Below, piece after piece: positions 22,245-33,184 of a stretch of DNA of 64,000 nucleotides. Both the position numbers and the translations under genes were made by a program. Source of the stretch: Akebia trifoliata (Eukaryota; Streptophyta; Magnoliopsida; Ranunculales; Lardizabalaceae); the NCBI GenBank assembly GCA_017979445.1, contig CM030714.1, forward strand, positions 18,285,892 through 18,349,891. Reading direction: 5' to 3'. The notes beneath the pieces were generated by a model. The model did not search any database. It worked only from the letters and a program-made list of their open reading frames with translations, and had not been told where the DNA came from. Each line of letters begins with the position of its first letter. The stretch's first letter is position 1.

Positions 22245-22760
22245 AAACTTAATAAATATTAAAATTAAAGAGTACACTCAAGAAGTGCAAATTGGTGATA
22301 CATTGGTGAGAAATTCAACAATATTCCTGTATGGTCTCATCAGAATAGATTGCACCAGAATAAATCAAGATTTAAAGTTGAAGGTGAACTTCAAAGTCGA
22401 AGTTTATCGGTCAAAAATGATGTAGATGAAACCATCGACAAAGATGCTAAGACCCATAAGAAGGGATCCCTCATGTTTTTCACTCGAGAGAGAGAGTTCT
22501 CATTCATAAAAGAATGAAAGATTTTCTGGAAGTTCTAGAAAAGTTGAACAGCTAAATACAAAGAACTCAATCACACTCAATTTCGTAGAAGAAGATTTAA
22601 GATTATTCTTTCTTAGAAGAAGATTGAAGATTTCTCATTCACAAAAGAAGACCTTACTCGACAGAGCCATTAAGACATCAAATTCCTAAAATCTTGACCA
22701 AATCATGTAGTATTCCACCAAAGGAAGCCTTCTTTGGTCGAACTATTTCCTGTCTTACAA
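22245..22760 (+). pseudogene. Short pol stub (M)
   Basis: A remnant of the region just upstream of RT (family pattern 'IGDTLSSGE...LLEKFNNI...WSHQN') follows gag after ~280 bp of T-rich sequence. It then runs into sequence with no recognisable RT. The same gag-stub-3' UTR order is found in U and, without gag, in H, so the loss of pol is shared by the subfamily rather than private to M. Confidence 0.55.
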
Positions 22761-23209
22761 AGAAAAAAATAACTTTCTTTAGCCCCTAATAGCCTCTAAA
22801 AAAATCAAATAGCATGTTTCTTTTTAAACCACACCAACCAACCTCGGGAAGGAAGTCTAAGTATGAATTACGTTTTGACCTGATCCCAAAAAGAAAAAAA
22901 GAAATATTTGGGGTACGTAGGCAACCTGAGAAGTTACTTCAGGCCCAGTCATGCAAAAAAAATGTATTCTCTTAAGAAAAGTGTCATCCAAAAGGAAAAT
23001 CCCCTATTGAAAGGTTCAAAAGAAAAAAATGCCAAACTAGGGGCATTAAAAATAATTGGTAGAAAAAAAAATGCCAAACTAAGGGCATTAAAAAAAAGAG
23101 TCAAATGAATTTACAGAAAAGAATGACAAAAAAAAGAGAATATTAGACGAGGGGCATTTTGGGAAGTCGAGCCTTTTACCCTTTCTTTCTAAACCATGTC
23201 CTAAGCCCA
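22761..23209 (+). other. M 3' UTR, left part
   Basis: It contains the conserved 'GGGGTACGTAGGCAACCTGA' block (about 22910) and three PPT-like boxes, two as AATGCC-AAACTAG-GGGCATT inverted repeats (about 23027 and 23070). It ends at 'CTAAGCCCAC', where T inserted. It resumes at 53545. Confidence 0.75.
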
Positions 23210-23214
23210 CCAAT
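23210..23214. repeat. Target site duplication of T, left copy (CCAAT)
   Basis: Partner CCTAT at 53545-53549, one mismatch. The uninterrupted sequence in U at 28450 is 'CCCACCTATTAAG'. Confidence 0.7.
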
Positions 23215-24243
23215 TGAAAGCACCCTCGATCCGCGGGGTGCGCGGATCCTCTTCTGACCCTTGAGGTTTGGGAGTCGCCACCTAGTTATTACGATCTAGG
23301 AATCGAATACTGACTTTAAACGAATAAAAAACTAATCTACAATAGAAAAACTGAATCCGGGGATCACATTACGGGATTGGAAGGTGTTAGGCACCAACCC
23401 CGCCCAGCCAATACCGATCTCTACTTATCCCAAATATGACTACATTGCTAATGACAAAACTTAGATAAAACAATAACAGAAATTTTACCTTCGATACGCA
23501 AAGGTTCTGTTCCCTCAGATCTGATGAAACTGCTCCTTGTACCGTACTCCTTGCTTCGTTCTGTCTTCGGATCTGATTTCTGATCTTCGAGGCAATGAAT
23601 CTCCTTCTTGGATCTGGATTCTTCAAATTTGTTATGAATTTTGGGGTGTCTTTGAAGGGTTTCTAGGTGTTTTTCAAGCTAAAATTGAAGTATGGTCGTT
23701 AGGTAAGGAGTTGGACTTCAAAATTAAGGTTTTGGAAAAGTTGTGGAGGCTTCTGGACATACTTTTTTTAGGATTTTTTCTTTAATTCGAAAATAGGGTG
23801 TGGAGGCTCCTACTTATAAAGTTTTTTTTTAAAAGAATAAGGGTTTCTTTTAGGGTTTTAATTAAGATTTTGACTTTAGTCTTATGAGATTGACTTAGTC
23901 TTTAGGGTTTTAATTTAGGGTTTTGACTTTAGTCTTATGAGATTGACTTGATTTTTAGATTAGGGTTTTGATTTAGGATTTTGACTTTAGTCTTATGAGA
24001 TTGACTCGATTAGTTTAGATTAGGGTTTTGACTTTAGTCTTATGAGATTGACTTTAAACTTGACTTTAGTCTTCTTGTTGACTTTTAATATCTTGACTTT
24101 AGCCTTACTTGATTGACTTGAAGAATGACTTTAGTCTTACTTGATTGAATTTAATTTTTGAAGAACCCCTTTTATATTATATATTTAATTCTTTGGGCCC
24201 CTAGATGAAGGGGTCCCTGAATAAATATCCTAGCAACCATCAA
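23215..24243 (-). repeat. T 3' LTR, left part (U5, R, part of U3)
   Basis: Reverse complement of the LTR, starting TGAAAGCACCCTCGATCC. The usual TATTTATA is TACTTATA at 23811-23818. W-box units (TTGACTTTAGTC) lie at about 23865-24150. It breaks at 'CTAGCAACCATCAA', where U begins. Confidence 0.85.
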
Positions 24244-25654
24244 GGTGATGTGCATGCTTATTTCCATGGTTCGGACCATATTATTAATTCATGATAATTG
24301 CCTATTTTAATGTCCATAATATCATTGGAATGCATGTTTGATGTTGGTCATAATGTTGATCATGATTAAATGTTTATGTGATTGGAATGATGCTTATATC
24401 CATATAATTCATGTTCTAATTGGTTTGATTGGGCCATGGGCCCATTTGTTTGGAAAAGGCCCCGGGCACACCCCACCTTACTTCGCACACACCACATGCA
24501 CGTTTACCGCTTTACTCACTTACACGTCCCATTTAGCCAACGTGGCACTAGTGCGTGGCCCGGTCTCTTCGGAGATGCGACGTCATTCATGAAACCCACA
24601 ACTCCAGTCACGTACCTTAGGGTATATCGAACTGGGGCATCAATACCGTCTGATCAGGTGATTCTGAGAGACATATTGATGCACCCATGCTGGGGTGACC
24701 TGAGCCTTTGTCCTATTGTAAGCCACACAGTCACATGTCCCGATTGCCAACGTAGTACTAATACGTGGTCGGTCCCCTCGTGGGATGCCAAACCATTTAT
24801 GAAAGCTACAACTCTTGACTCGTACCCGTAGGTATAAAAGGTAATCTAAGTATATCAATTGCACTTCTTGGTCAAAACCGGTGCCTAAGCAAGATCTTGC
24901 CCCGCTGTACCCTACTGTACGAGGGGGATAGACTACGTCTATTCTAGACGAGAGGTATTTAAGTGGGCCCTTGCTCAGCATTGTGCGCCACCTCTCAACT
25001 GGAGATCAAACTGGCTGTTTTTGGCTTCAGAGAAGTGAGTTGAGGTTTTAGATTATCACCTATACGGTATATCAAACCAAGTCACCACGTATCGAGAGGT
25101 ATATAGGTGTGCTTGGGCAAGGGTGGCTAGATAAAAAATGCATTGCACGTAGTAAACCTAGAGTCTAGAAGCCTTCCTATAGGTCACGACCCGAATTGAC
25201 TATGGGTGTTCCTGGGTTGCTTTATTCAATCCAACCAACAGGTAGGTGGGCGGACCGATCCAGAATAATCAAACAAAACCCACAATATCGGTCCTACCCA
25301 ATCGGTGAAATGTACTGATTAATTTGAACCACTTAAACCAGTTGACCCAATGGACAAATTGATCAAACTGATCAATACCAAATCAGTTGAACTAATTGGT
25401 TTCACTTTTAAAGATCCAGACCACTTTATCTAGAAAGATTTTATCTTAAGATCAAATTAATTTATCTGATCAAAGGTTCAATCCCAATCAGGGGTAGACC
25501 CGCATCTAACCTTTCTCACTTTGTGGGTCACTATAGACTTATGGTGCATTTGGATTCGATTTTCCGTCAGACTTGGGCTATTTTATATCAAAACTTAAAT
25601 CATGTGGTTAAGAGTCAAACCTTTAGAGTCAATGGTTAACCTTGGTTTACTTCC
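24244..25654 (+). other. U leader and pre-gag spacer
   Basis: About 190 bp of AT-rich 5' UTR is followed by the conserved leader from about 24460, with both palindromes (GCACTAGTGC near 24546, a related site near 24755). One reading frame is open for 131 codons from 24436, but the block does not look like a known protein. The CAGTTGA/CCAATTG spacer follows. Confidence 0.7.
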
Positions 25655-27200
25655 AATCAGGTGATAATTGGTCCTAAACGTTCTAAACTTCTAACCTCCA
25701 TCTGTACCACTTTGGGTACGTGAAAAGAGTCGTCTTTCTAGAGTACCATTGCCAAGTAGTCAGTCATTGCCACAAGAAGAAACGAGTATCATGGATGAAG
25801 CTGCGCTCCGTCAGATTTTAGAATCTTTTCAAGCCCAGATTATTGCCTCTGTCCAAAACAAATTGAATCCCTGAAAATTGAAAAGGGAAAAGATAAAGCT
25901 ATAGAACCTCAGGATGTGTTTGACCTCGTTGAAAACCAAGAAGATGATCAGTTACACGTTGACCCTGTCCTAGCTCATCGAATAACTCAAGTTGAAACTG
26001 CTTTGAAGAACATCAAAGACCCTGATGATCTTACTCTTGGGTTAGGGTCAATGACCTTGTTTCCCACGGTCCGTCTACCAGAAAAGTTCACAATGCCAGA
26101 TATGGAGAAGTTTGACGGTATTGGATGCCCTAGGACTCACTTAAAAGTATATGTCGGCATAATGCAATCTCAGGGTCTAAATGAAGAACAGATGGCTCAA
26201 CTTTTTCAAAGAACCCTGACAGGTCCTGCACTACGCTGGTTAATGTCATTGGACTCATCTCGGGTAAGAACATGGCATGAATTGATGAAAGAGTTTATTG
26301 GTCGATATTCATTCAACACGGATATTGAACTCACAAGAAGAGATTTAGAAACTACTAAACAAAAACCTGGGGAAACTTTCACTGAGTTCATTGCTCGATG
26401 GAGAGCTAAAGCCGCTCAACTGTGGGACCGACCTCAAGAGAAGGAACAAGTTAAGATTATCCTCAGGAATCTCACTCCAAATTATGCCAAGTACTTGATG
26501 CCTCAGTACCTTCCTACTTTTCAATCCCTCCTTGAGGCTGGAAATCAAGTTGAGGATGCCTACTCTTCGGGACTTTTTGGTAACTCGTCTGAGTCAAAAC
26601 CCAAACATTTCAAGCCTAATGTCAATTCCTTACAAGTGGCCAACACCTCCTTCGCACTATCTCCTCAAGCTACTCAACCTTCACAAACTAAGCCTAGGAG
26701 ACAGTTTGCCAATCTTGGAATGTCCCTTAGTGTTGCTTATCAAAAATTGATGAAAAGAGGATTGTTGACGCCTTTACAACCTAAGCATTTGCCTAATCCT
26801 CTTCCTCCAAACATGGATAATGGGCAATTCTGTGAATTCCATCAATGCCTGGTCATGTTCTTGACAGGTGTATTACTCTCAGACATGCTATCCAAGACCT
26901 TATTGAGCAAGGAAAAGTCACCATACCCACTCCTACTACTCCCAATGTTAAGACTAACCCTTTGCCTACTTTTCAAAATCAACCCCCTCCTACTCTGAAC
27001 CTAATATCCATATCCAAACCTGAATCAATTGATCCAGTTTCCTTCATTCACCCAATGGGTCTTAACAGTGCATTCGCTCCATGCCAGAATGAGCACAACT
27101 ACCCTAAGGCAACGACAGAACTGAAGAACAGGGAAATTATTGAAGCAACGGATTGTCGCGCATATGACAGAGGCTTGAATCAAAATATGAAGAGATAGTA
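25655..27200 (+). pseudogene. gag: Nearly full-length gag (U)
   Basis: Same gag as in M and better preserved. The capsid part is open from 25916 to 26998 and includes MEKFDGIGCPRTHLKVYVG, RVRTWHELMKEFIGRYSF and ETFTEFIARWRAKAAQLWD. An internal ATG at 25791 starts MDEAALRQILESFQAQ. One base is missing between about 25850 and 25862, and one A is missing at about 26844, inside the CX2HX4HX4C knuckle; the tail then continues in another frame (VLDRCITLRHAIQDLIEQGK) to a TAG at about 27196. U is intact at the places where M has stop codons, which shows these are decay, not design. No protease, RT or integrase follows. Confidence 0.88.
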
Positions 27201-27469
27201 AAAGCAGGCAAGTTCAAGTCATCCATCGAAGATAACCGAAGTGGCATAGACTCTAGATTTGTGTCTCTCTATTCATAATGATGTCATCTTTTAAGTTTTC
27301 TTAGTTTTTTTTAGCTTCAATTGCGTCAGTCTTTGAATTCAGTTAGCCATCTTTATTTTTTTAGGGTTTGTCAGTTTGTGTTCTTTTTTATTCTAATAAA
27401 GAAGCTTTTGATTATCATGTGTGCAATAATGATGTGAACATAAAATTTAACATGAGAAATGACTTAAAG

Positions 27470-27990
27470 CTCACTAATCAAATTTGATAAATATTGGAAT
27501 TAAAGAGTACACTCAAGAAGTGCAAATTGGTGATACATTATCCTCAGGAGAATATGAGAGCATAGTAAACTTACTTGAGAAATTCAACAATATTTCTTGC
27601 ATGGTCTCATAAGGATATATAGATGGATCGCATAAAAATATAGATCAAGACATATAGTCAAGGGTGAACTTCAAAGTCGAAGATTATTGGTCAAAAATGA
27701 TATAGCTGAAGACATCGACAAAGACACTAAGACTTACAAGTGGATCTACCAGGTTTCTCACTCAAAAGAGGAGAATTTTCATTCATAAGAGAATAAAAGA
27801 GTTTCTCGAAATTTTAGAGTTAGAAAACTCAATCATACTCGATTTCACAAAAGAAGACTGAAGAATATTCATTCTCAAAAGAAGACCTTGCTCGACAGAG
27901 CAATTCAGATATCGAATTCCTGAAACTTTGACCAAGTCAAGCAGCATTCACCAAAGGAGGCCTTCTTTGGTCGAACAATCATCCTGTCTT
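27470..27990 (+). pseudogene. Short pol stub (U)
   Basis: Same stub as in M: TTAAAGAGTACACTCAAGAA, then a 'GDTLSSGEYESIVNLLEKFNN'-like reading with frameshifts. It ends in sequence with no recognisable RT. Confidence 0.5.
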
Positions 27991-28079
27991 ACCAAAAAAG
28001 AAAAAAAAACCTTCTTTAGCCCCTCGCAGTCTTTTAAAAGAAAAATAAAAGCAGCAGCCTCTTCTTTCTAAACCATACC

Positions 28080-28470
28080 AACCAAACTTGGAGGGAATCT
28101 TAGTATGAACTACGTTTTGACCTGATCCCAAAAGGAAAAAAAAGAAATATTTGGGGTACGTAGGCAACCTGAGAAGTTACTTCAGGCCCGGTCATTAAAA
28201 GAAAAATGTATTCTCTTAAGGAAAGTGTCATCCAAAAGAAAAATCTACTATTGAAATGTTCAAAAGAAAAGAATGCCAAACTAAGAGCATTAGAAAAAAG
28301 AATCAAAATGATTGACAAAAAGAAAAGAATGCCAAACTAGGGGCATTTAGAAAAAAAAATCAAAATAATTGATAGAAAAGAGAGAATATCAAACTAGGGG
28401 CATTTTGGGAAGTTGAGCCTTATATCTTTTCTTTCTAAACCATATCCTAAGCCCACCTATTAAGTCCTCC
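28080..28470 (+). other. Conserved 3' UTR block and PPT-like boxes (U)
   Basis: It contains GGGGTACGTAGGCAACCTGA at about 28153 and boxes AATGCCAAACTAGGGGCATT at about 28270, 28328 and 28385. Confidence 0.65.
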
Positions 28471-28544
28471 TGAAGGCTAATTGACTCGGTTAAGGTGCAG
28501 GAAGCTGAGAAATTGTCGATTTGATTACACAAGATCATCAAGAG

Positions 28545-28740
28545 AGAAGCCCGCTAAGTCGAAAACCTGAAAAGGCGACTTAGGCAAAATTTAGGGTATA
28601 ACCATAAAAAAGAAAGCCTGCTAGGTTGAAAACCTGAAAAGGCGACCTAGGCAAAAATCAAGGTATCATCAGAAAAAGAAAGAGCAAAGCCCGCTAGATT
28701 GAAAACCTGAAGAGGCGATCTAGGCAAAAATTAGGGCATC
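28545..28740 (+). repeat. 3' UTR stem-loop array (U), three units
   Basis: Outer stems are CTAAGT/ACTTAG (28554 and 28578), CTAGGT/ACCTAG (28621 and 28645) and CTAGAT/ATCTAG (28694 and 28718). The three stems differ in sequence but all pair perfectly. The inner CCT-GAAA-AGG (28566-28575) is a GNRA-type tetraloop hairpin, altered in unit 3. Confidence 0.75.
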
Positions 28741-28745
28741 ATCAA

Positions 28746-29000
28746 ATGGGAGGAAAGGTCCCGTCAAGAAGAAAAATTCAGAAGGAAGCTTGTGTAGAAA
28801 CTACAGAACCATTCAAGCCACGATATTTGTCTTTTAGCCAAGAGCTCACATCAGACAAAGACAATATTGAAGTCGAAAAAAAATCAGAAGTCATCTTGAA
28901 CATTGTAGGATCTTCAAAAGTATGTTTACTTGTTCAAGTGTTCGCTAATGGAAAATGTAGAATCATCAACCACTTTGAAGAGGAAGATCTTCTATTCTAA
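28746..29000 (+). CDS. Small open frame in U 3' UTR, function unknown
   Basis: An 84-codon frame starts at ATG 28746 (MGGKVPSRRKIQKE) and ends with GKCRIINHFEEEDLLF. It lies directly after the stem-loop array and before the 77-bp repeats. H has a related ATG frame of 44 codons at 63864, and M has the same sequence with a stop seven codons in. Some Tat elements carry an extra ORF between pol and the 3' LTR, so it could be a relic of one. I recognise no domain, and chance opening is possible. Confidence 0.3.
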   Translation: MGGKVPSRRKIQKEACVETTEPFKPRYLSFSQELTSDKDNIEVEKKSEVILNIVGSSKVCLLVQVFANGKCRIINHFEEEDLLF

Positions 29001-29390
29001 TATTTATCAAGATTTTTTAAGTCCAGCTCAAGCATTTTTCAAAAGAAATTCGAAAGAAAATGATCAATTCTTTATTGCACATATGATAATCTTAAGAGTC
29101 TTAAATTTAAGAGAATGTCAGTTCTTCTATCTGTCATACATCAGAGTCTATATTTTTCAAGCGTAATCCATTCCATCAGTCTCGTAGTCAAGTCCCAGTT
29201 AAAGCCAACCTTGAAACTAGGGGCATTTTTGAAGGTCATTTAATTCCAAAGTTTTTGTTCTTAATCACATGATAAAAAGAAAATCATACAAAAGTTTAAA
29301 AGTCCGGCGAAGCCCAATGATAATTACGAATCCAGATACATGATAAGCCAATAAAGGCCTGATCTTTCAAACTTTGAGCTCGATTTTGAA

Positions 29391-30480
29391 TCATAGAATG
29401 AATTAATAGGATTGTTTAAGTTCCTATAAATCTAAGCCTGAGAAACGAGACTCCAACTTTTTGAATCATAGAATGAATGGGCTTGTTGAAGTGCCTATAA
29501 ACCTAAGTTCGAGTCCGAGAAACGAGACTCCAACTTGTTTGAATCATAGAATGAATAGGTTTTTTGAAGTGCCTACAAACCTAAGTTCGAGTCCGAGAAA
29601 CGAGACTCCAACTTGTTGAATCATAGAATGAATAGGCTTTTTGAAGTGCCTACAAACCTAAGTTCGAGTCCGAGAAACGAGACTCCAACTTTTTGAATCA
29701 TAGAATGAATAGGCTTTTTGAAGTGCCTATAAACTCAAGTTCGAGTTCGAGAAACGAAACTCCAACTTTTTGAATCATAGAATGAATAGGCTTTTTGAAG
29801 TGCCTACAAACCTAAGTTCGAGTCCGAGAAACGAGACTCCAACTTGTTGAATCATAGAATGAATAGGCTTTTTGAAGTGCCTACAAACCTAAGTTCGAGT
29901 CGAGAGAAACGAGACTCCAACTTGTTGAATCATAGAATGAATAGGCTTTTTGAAGTGCCTACAAACCTAAGTTCGAGTCCGAGAAACGACGACTCCAACT
30001 TTTTGAATCATAGAATGAATAGGCTTTTTGAAGTGCCTACAAACCTAAGTTCGAGTCCGAGAAACGAAACGATTGCAATTTTTGAATCATAGAATGAATG
30101 GGCTTTTTGAAGTGCCTACAAACCTAAGTTCGAGTCCGAGAAACGAGACTCCAACTTTTTGAATAATATATAGGCTTTTTGAAGTGCCTATAAACCTAAG
30201 TTCGAGTCCGAGAAATGAGACTCCAACGTTTTGAATCATAGGCTTTTTGAAGTGCCTATTAACCTTAGTTCGAGTCCGAGAAGAGAAACGAGACTTCAAT
30301 TTTAATAGGATTGTTTAAGTTCCTGCAAACCTTAGTCAGAGTCCAAGAGAAACGAGACTCCAGCTTTGTTTGAAATCATATTGAATTAATAGGATTGTTT
30401 AAGTTCCTTAGCCTGAGAAGCTTTGCTACAATAGGCTCCAGTCCGATAAATGAGACTCAAACTTTTTCAAACTCTAAAAG
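29391..30480 (+). repeat. 77-bp tandem repeats (U), about thirteen units
   Basis: Units start with GAATCATAGAATGAATAGGC at about 29391, 29463, 29541, 29618, 29695 and onward. Each contains two inverted repeats: TAGGC...GCCTA and GAGTC...GACTC. The last units are degenerate. Confidence 0.88.
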
Positions 30481-30908
30481 AATTTCAAATAGGATTTAAC
30501 GAAGTTCCTACAATGTTATAACTCCAATTACCTTTGTTAAACCTTGCTATGATTGTTTTCGTTGCATAAGTGCATCTCAATTTTGAATCATTATTGTCAG
30601 TGAGAGAAGATCTCTAGGACCTGGCACATTTTTACTTAGTTTCACACAGCATCACACCATTGCTCACACTTGCACTTTTTAGTCAAGGAGAATTCTTTAA
30701 AATTCAAGGATCTGACACTGTCAGTGAAAGCTCACGCTTGAGGACCTGACAACCTTTTAGTTCGAGGAGAGTTTTACGCTCAAGGATCCGAACACCCTGA
30801 CGAATTGCTAAATCAGGCTGCAAAATGAACTGTCACTAGCTTTGGCATTCGGATATCGCACTATCTACCAAAATAGATTTGCTATCTAGTTTGCTTCAAC
30901 CCTCTGCC

Positions 30909-30921
30909 AAAGAGGGGCATC
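30909..30921 (+). other. Polypurine tract of U
   Basis: AAAGAGGGGCATC directly before the 3' LTR. Confidence 0.8.
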
Positions 30922-32687
30922 TGTAGACACCCCATTTTTGCACTCGCCTGATTAATCAACTCGTCAACCCGATCGCAATGATTCCCAATGATGGATGTGT
31001 ATTCCATTGCTTTATTTTGTTACCAGATGTGTTTCAGAAATCCGGATGAGGTATCTCAAACTAACAAAACCTTAGAACCACGCTACGCTAGGTAAATACG
31101 ACCCCAGAAACATAGAAATCATCATCTTGCAAACCAAAAAGAAGCTTCACGATAAAAATCACTAAAAACTATCAAATTACCAAAATACCCCTAATCTCAA
31201 AACAACCTTAGAGCCTACGTTACACTTAGGAAAACTCTCTCAAATACATAAAATAACAAATTGAAACCAAATAAATCATTTCACCAATTTTAATAGAATT
31301 CGACAAAATTACGAAAATACCCCTCATAAAGTTCACGACCATTTCACACAAAAAATTTCATAAATAACACAAACCAATATTTTCATTGAATTCCTTACGA
31401 AAAATCGATTCTAAAACATCCTAGAACATTAAAACCGACTTAAAACGTGAAAAGTCCTCTTCGGGGGCAAAACGGTAATTTCACAATTTTCATAATTAAA
31501 AAATTCGAAATTAATAAATAAAACATTAAATAATTAAAGTGAAACATTAATGAAATTAATTTAAAATTTTGAACCTAAAAAATCGATCAATCGGGCTCTC
31601 AGGCAAAATTGTTGAGGGTTCGTGGGATATTTCTTTAAGGACCCCTCCATTTGGGGGTCCAAAGAATTAAAGAAATAATGAAGGGGGTTCTCCAAAAATC
31701 AAAGTAAATCAAGCAAGACTAAGGTCAAGGTATTAAAGTCAATCAAGTGAGACTGAAGTCAAAATTAAAGTCAATTAAGCAAGACTGAAGTCAAGATATT
31801 AAAAGTCAATCAATTAAGACTGAAGTCAAAACATTAAAAGTCAATCAAATAAGACCAAAAGTCATAATAGAATTCTAATTAAATAATAACTCTATCTAAT
31901 AGAGTTCTAACTTAAAAACAATTCTACCTAAAACAATTTTAATTAAAACACAATTCTACCTAAAACAATTTTAATTAAAAACAATTCTATCTAAAATAAG
32001 TCTAACTAAAACACAACTCTAATTAAAAGATCTCTAATTAAACACCAACTCTATCCAAATCAACCCCCAAAAACATCTATAAATAGAGGTGCTCACACCC
32101 TATTTTCGTATCAACTGATAAACCCTAAGAGAAGTAGGTCTAGAAGCTCCCCTAGCCCCCCATAAATCCTAGTTTTGGAGTCCCAACTCCTTAGCTAACA
32201 TCCCTCCTTCAATTTTAGTCTAGAAAACACCCAAAAGCCTTCTAAAAACACCCCCAAATCCGCAACGAACTTGAAGAGTTCAGATTCAAAAACAAGGATA
32301 TACCTTGCCTCGGAGATCCGAAGTCAAATCCGAAAACAGAACGAAGCAAGGGAGCACGGTACAAGGAGTTCTTTTTGTCAGATCTGAGGGAACAAAGTCC
32401 TTGCAATCGGAAAGGTAATTTTTTATTTTTATTTATTTTTATCTAGGTTTTAGCAATGTAAGTTACTTGGGAATTTAGTAGAGACCGGCTTTGGCCGGGC
32501 GGGGTTGGTGCCTAACACCTTCCAATCCCGTAACATGATCCCCGAATTCAGTTTTTTTGGTTTTAGATTAGTTTTTATCCGTTTAGAGTCATTGATCGGT
32601 TCCTAGACCACAATAACTAGGTGGCGACTCCCAAACCTCAAGGGTCAAAAGCGGATCCGCGCACCCCGCGGATCGAGGGCGCTTTCA
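30922..32687 (+). repeat. U 3' LTR
   Basis: The 1766-bp LTR runs TGTAGACACC...GGGCGCTTTCA. W-box units lie at about 31700-31865, TATAAATA at 32078-32085, and the terminal inverted repeat GATCCGCG/CGCGGATC near 32655-32675. It is followed by GTTTTGG of the T LTR. Confidence 0.9.
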
Positions 32688-33184
32688 GTTTTGGAATCAA
32701 TTTTTCGTAAGGAATTCAATATGAATATTGGTTTTTATCATTTATTAAGTTTTTTGAATGAAATGATCGTGAACTTTATGAGGGGCATTTTAGTAATTTT
32801 GTTGAATTCTGTGAAAATTGACGAAATAATTTATTTGATTTCGATTTGTTATTTTATGTGTTTGAATGAGTTTTCCTAATCGTAATGTAGGCTCTAGGGT
32901 TGTTTTGATGTTAGGGGTATTTTGGTAATTTGATCATTTTTAGTGATTTTTATCGTGAAGCTTCTTTTTAATTTACAAGATGATGATTTCTATGTTTCTA
33001 GGGTCGTATTTTCCTAGCGTAGCGTAGTTTTTAAAGTTTTGTCAATTCGAGATACCTCATCTGAATTTTTTAAACATATCTGGTAACAAAATAAAACATT
33101 GGAATAAACATCCGTCATTGGGAACCGTTGCGATCGGGTTGACGAGTTGATTAATCAGGCGAGTGCAAAAATGGGGTGTCGACA
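32688..33184 (-). repeat. T 3' LTR, right part (U3 start)
   Basis: Continues the T LTR from GTTTTGGAATCAATTTTTCG and ends GGGGTGTCGACA. Together with 23215-24243 it gives about 1.5 kb; roughly 200 bp present in the T 5' LTR is missing at the U junction. Confidence 0.82.

Larger units (their letters stand above)
24244..32687 (+). mobile_element. U: gag-type element lacking its 5' LTR
   Basis: U is on the plus strand within the T 3' LTR. It has a leader, the best-preserved gag, a pol stub, a 3' UTR block, a stem-loop array, a small open frame, about thirteen 77-bp repeats, a PPT and a 3' LTR. Its 5' LTR and PBS are absent, and about 200 bp of the T LTR is also missing at the junction, so one deletion removed both. 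Confidence 0.8.

Noticed and set aside
24640..24981. 113-codon minus-strand frame
   Set aside because: Antisense to the U leader; not conserved as a frame in other copies.
29844..30299. Open frames with NHRMNRLFEVPTNLSSS repeats
   Set aside because: By-products of the 77-bp tandem repeat, open on both strands.
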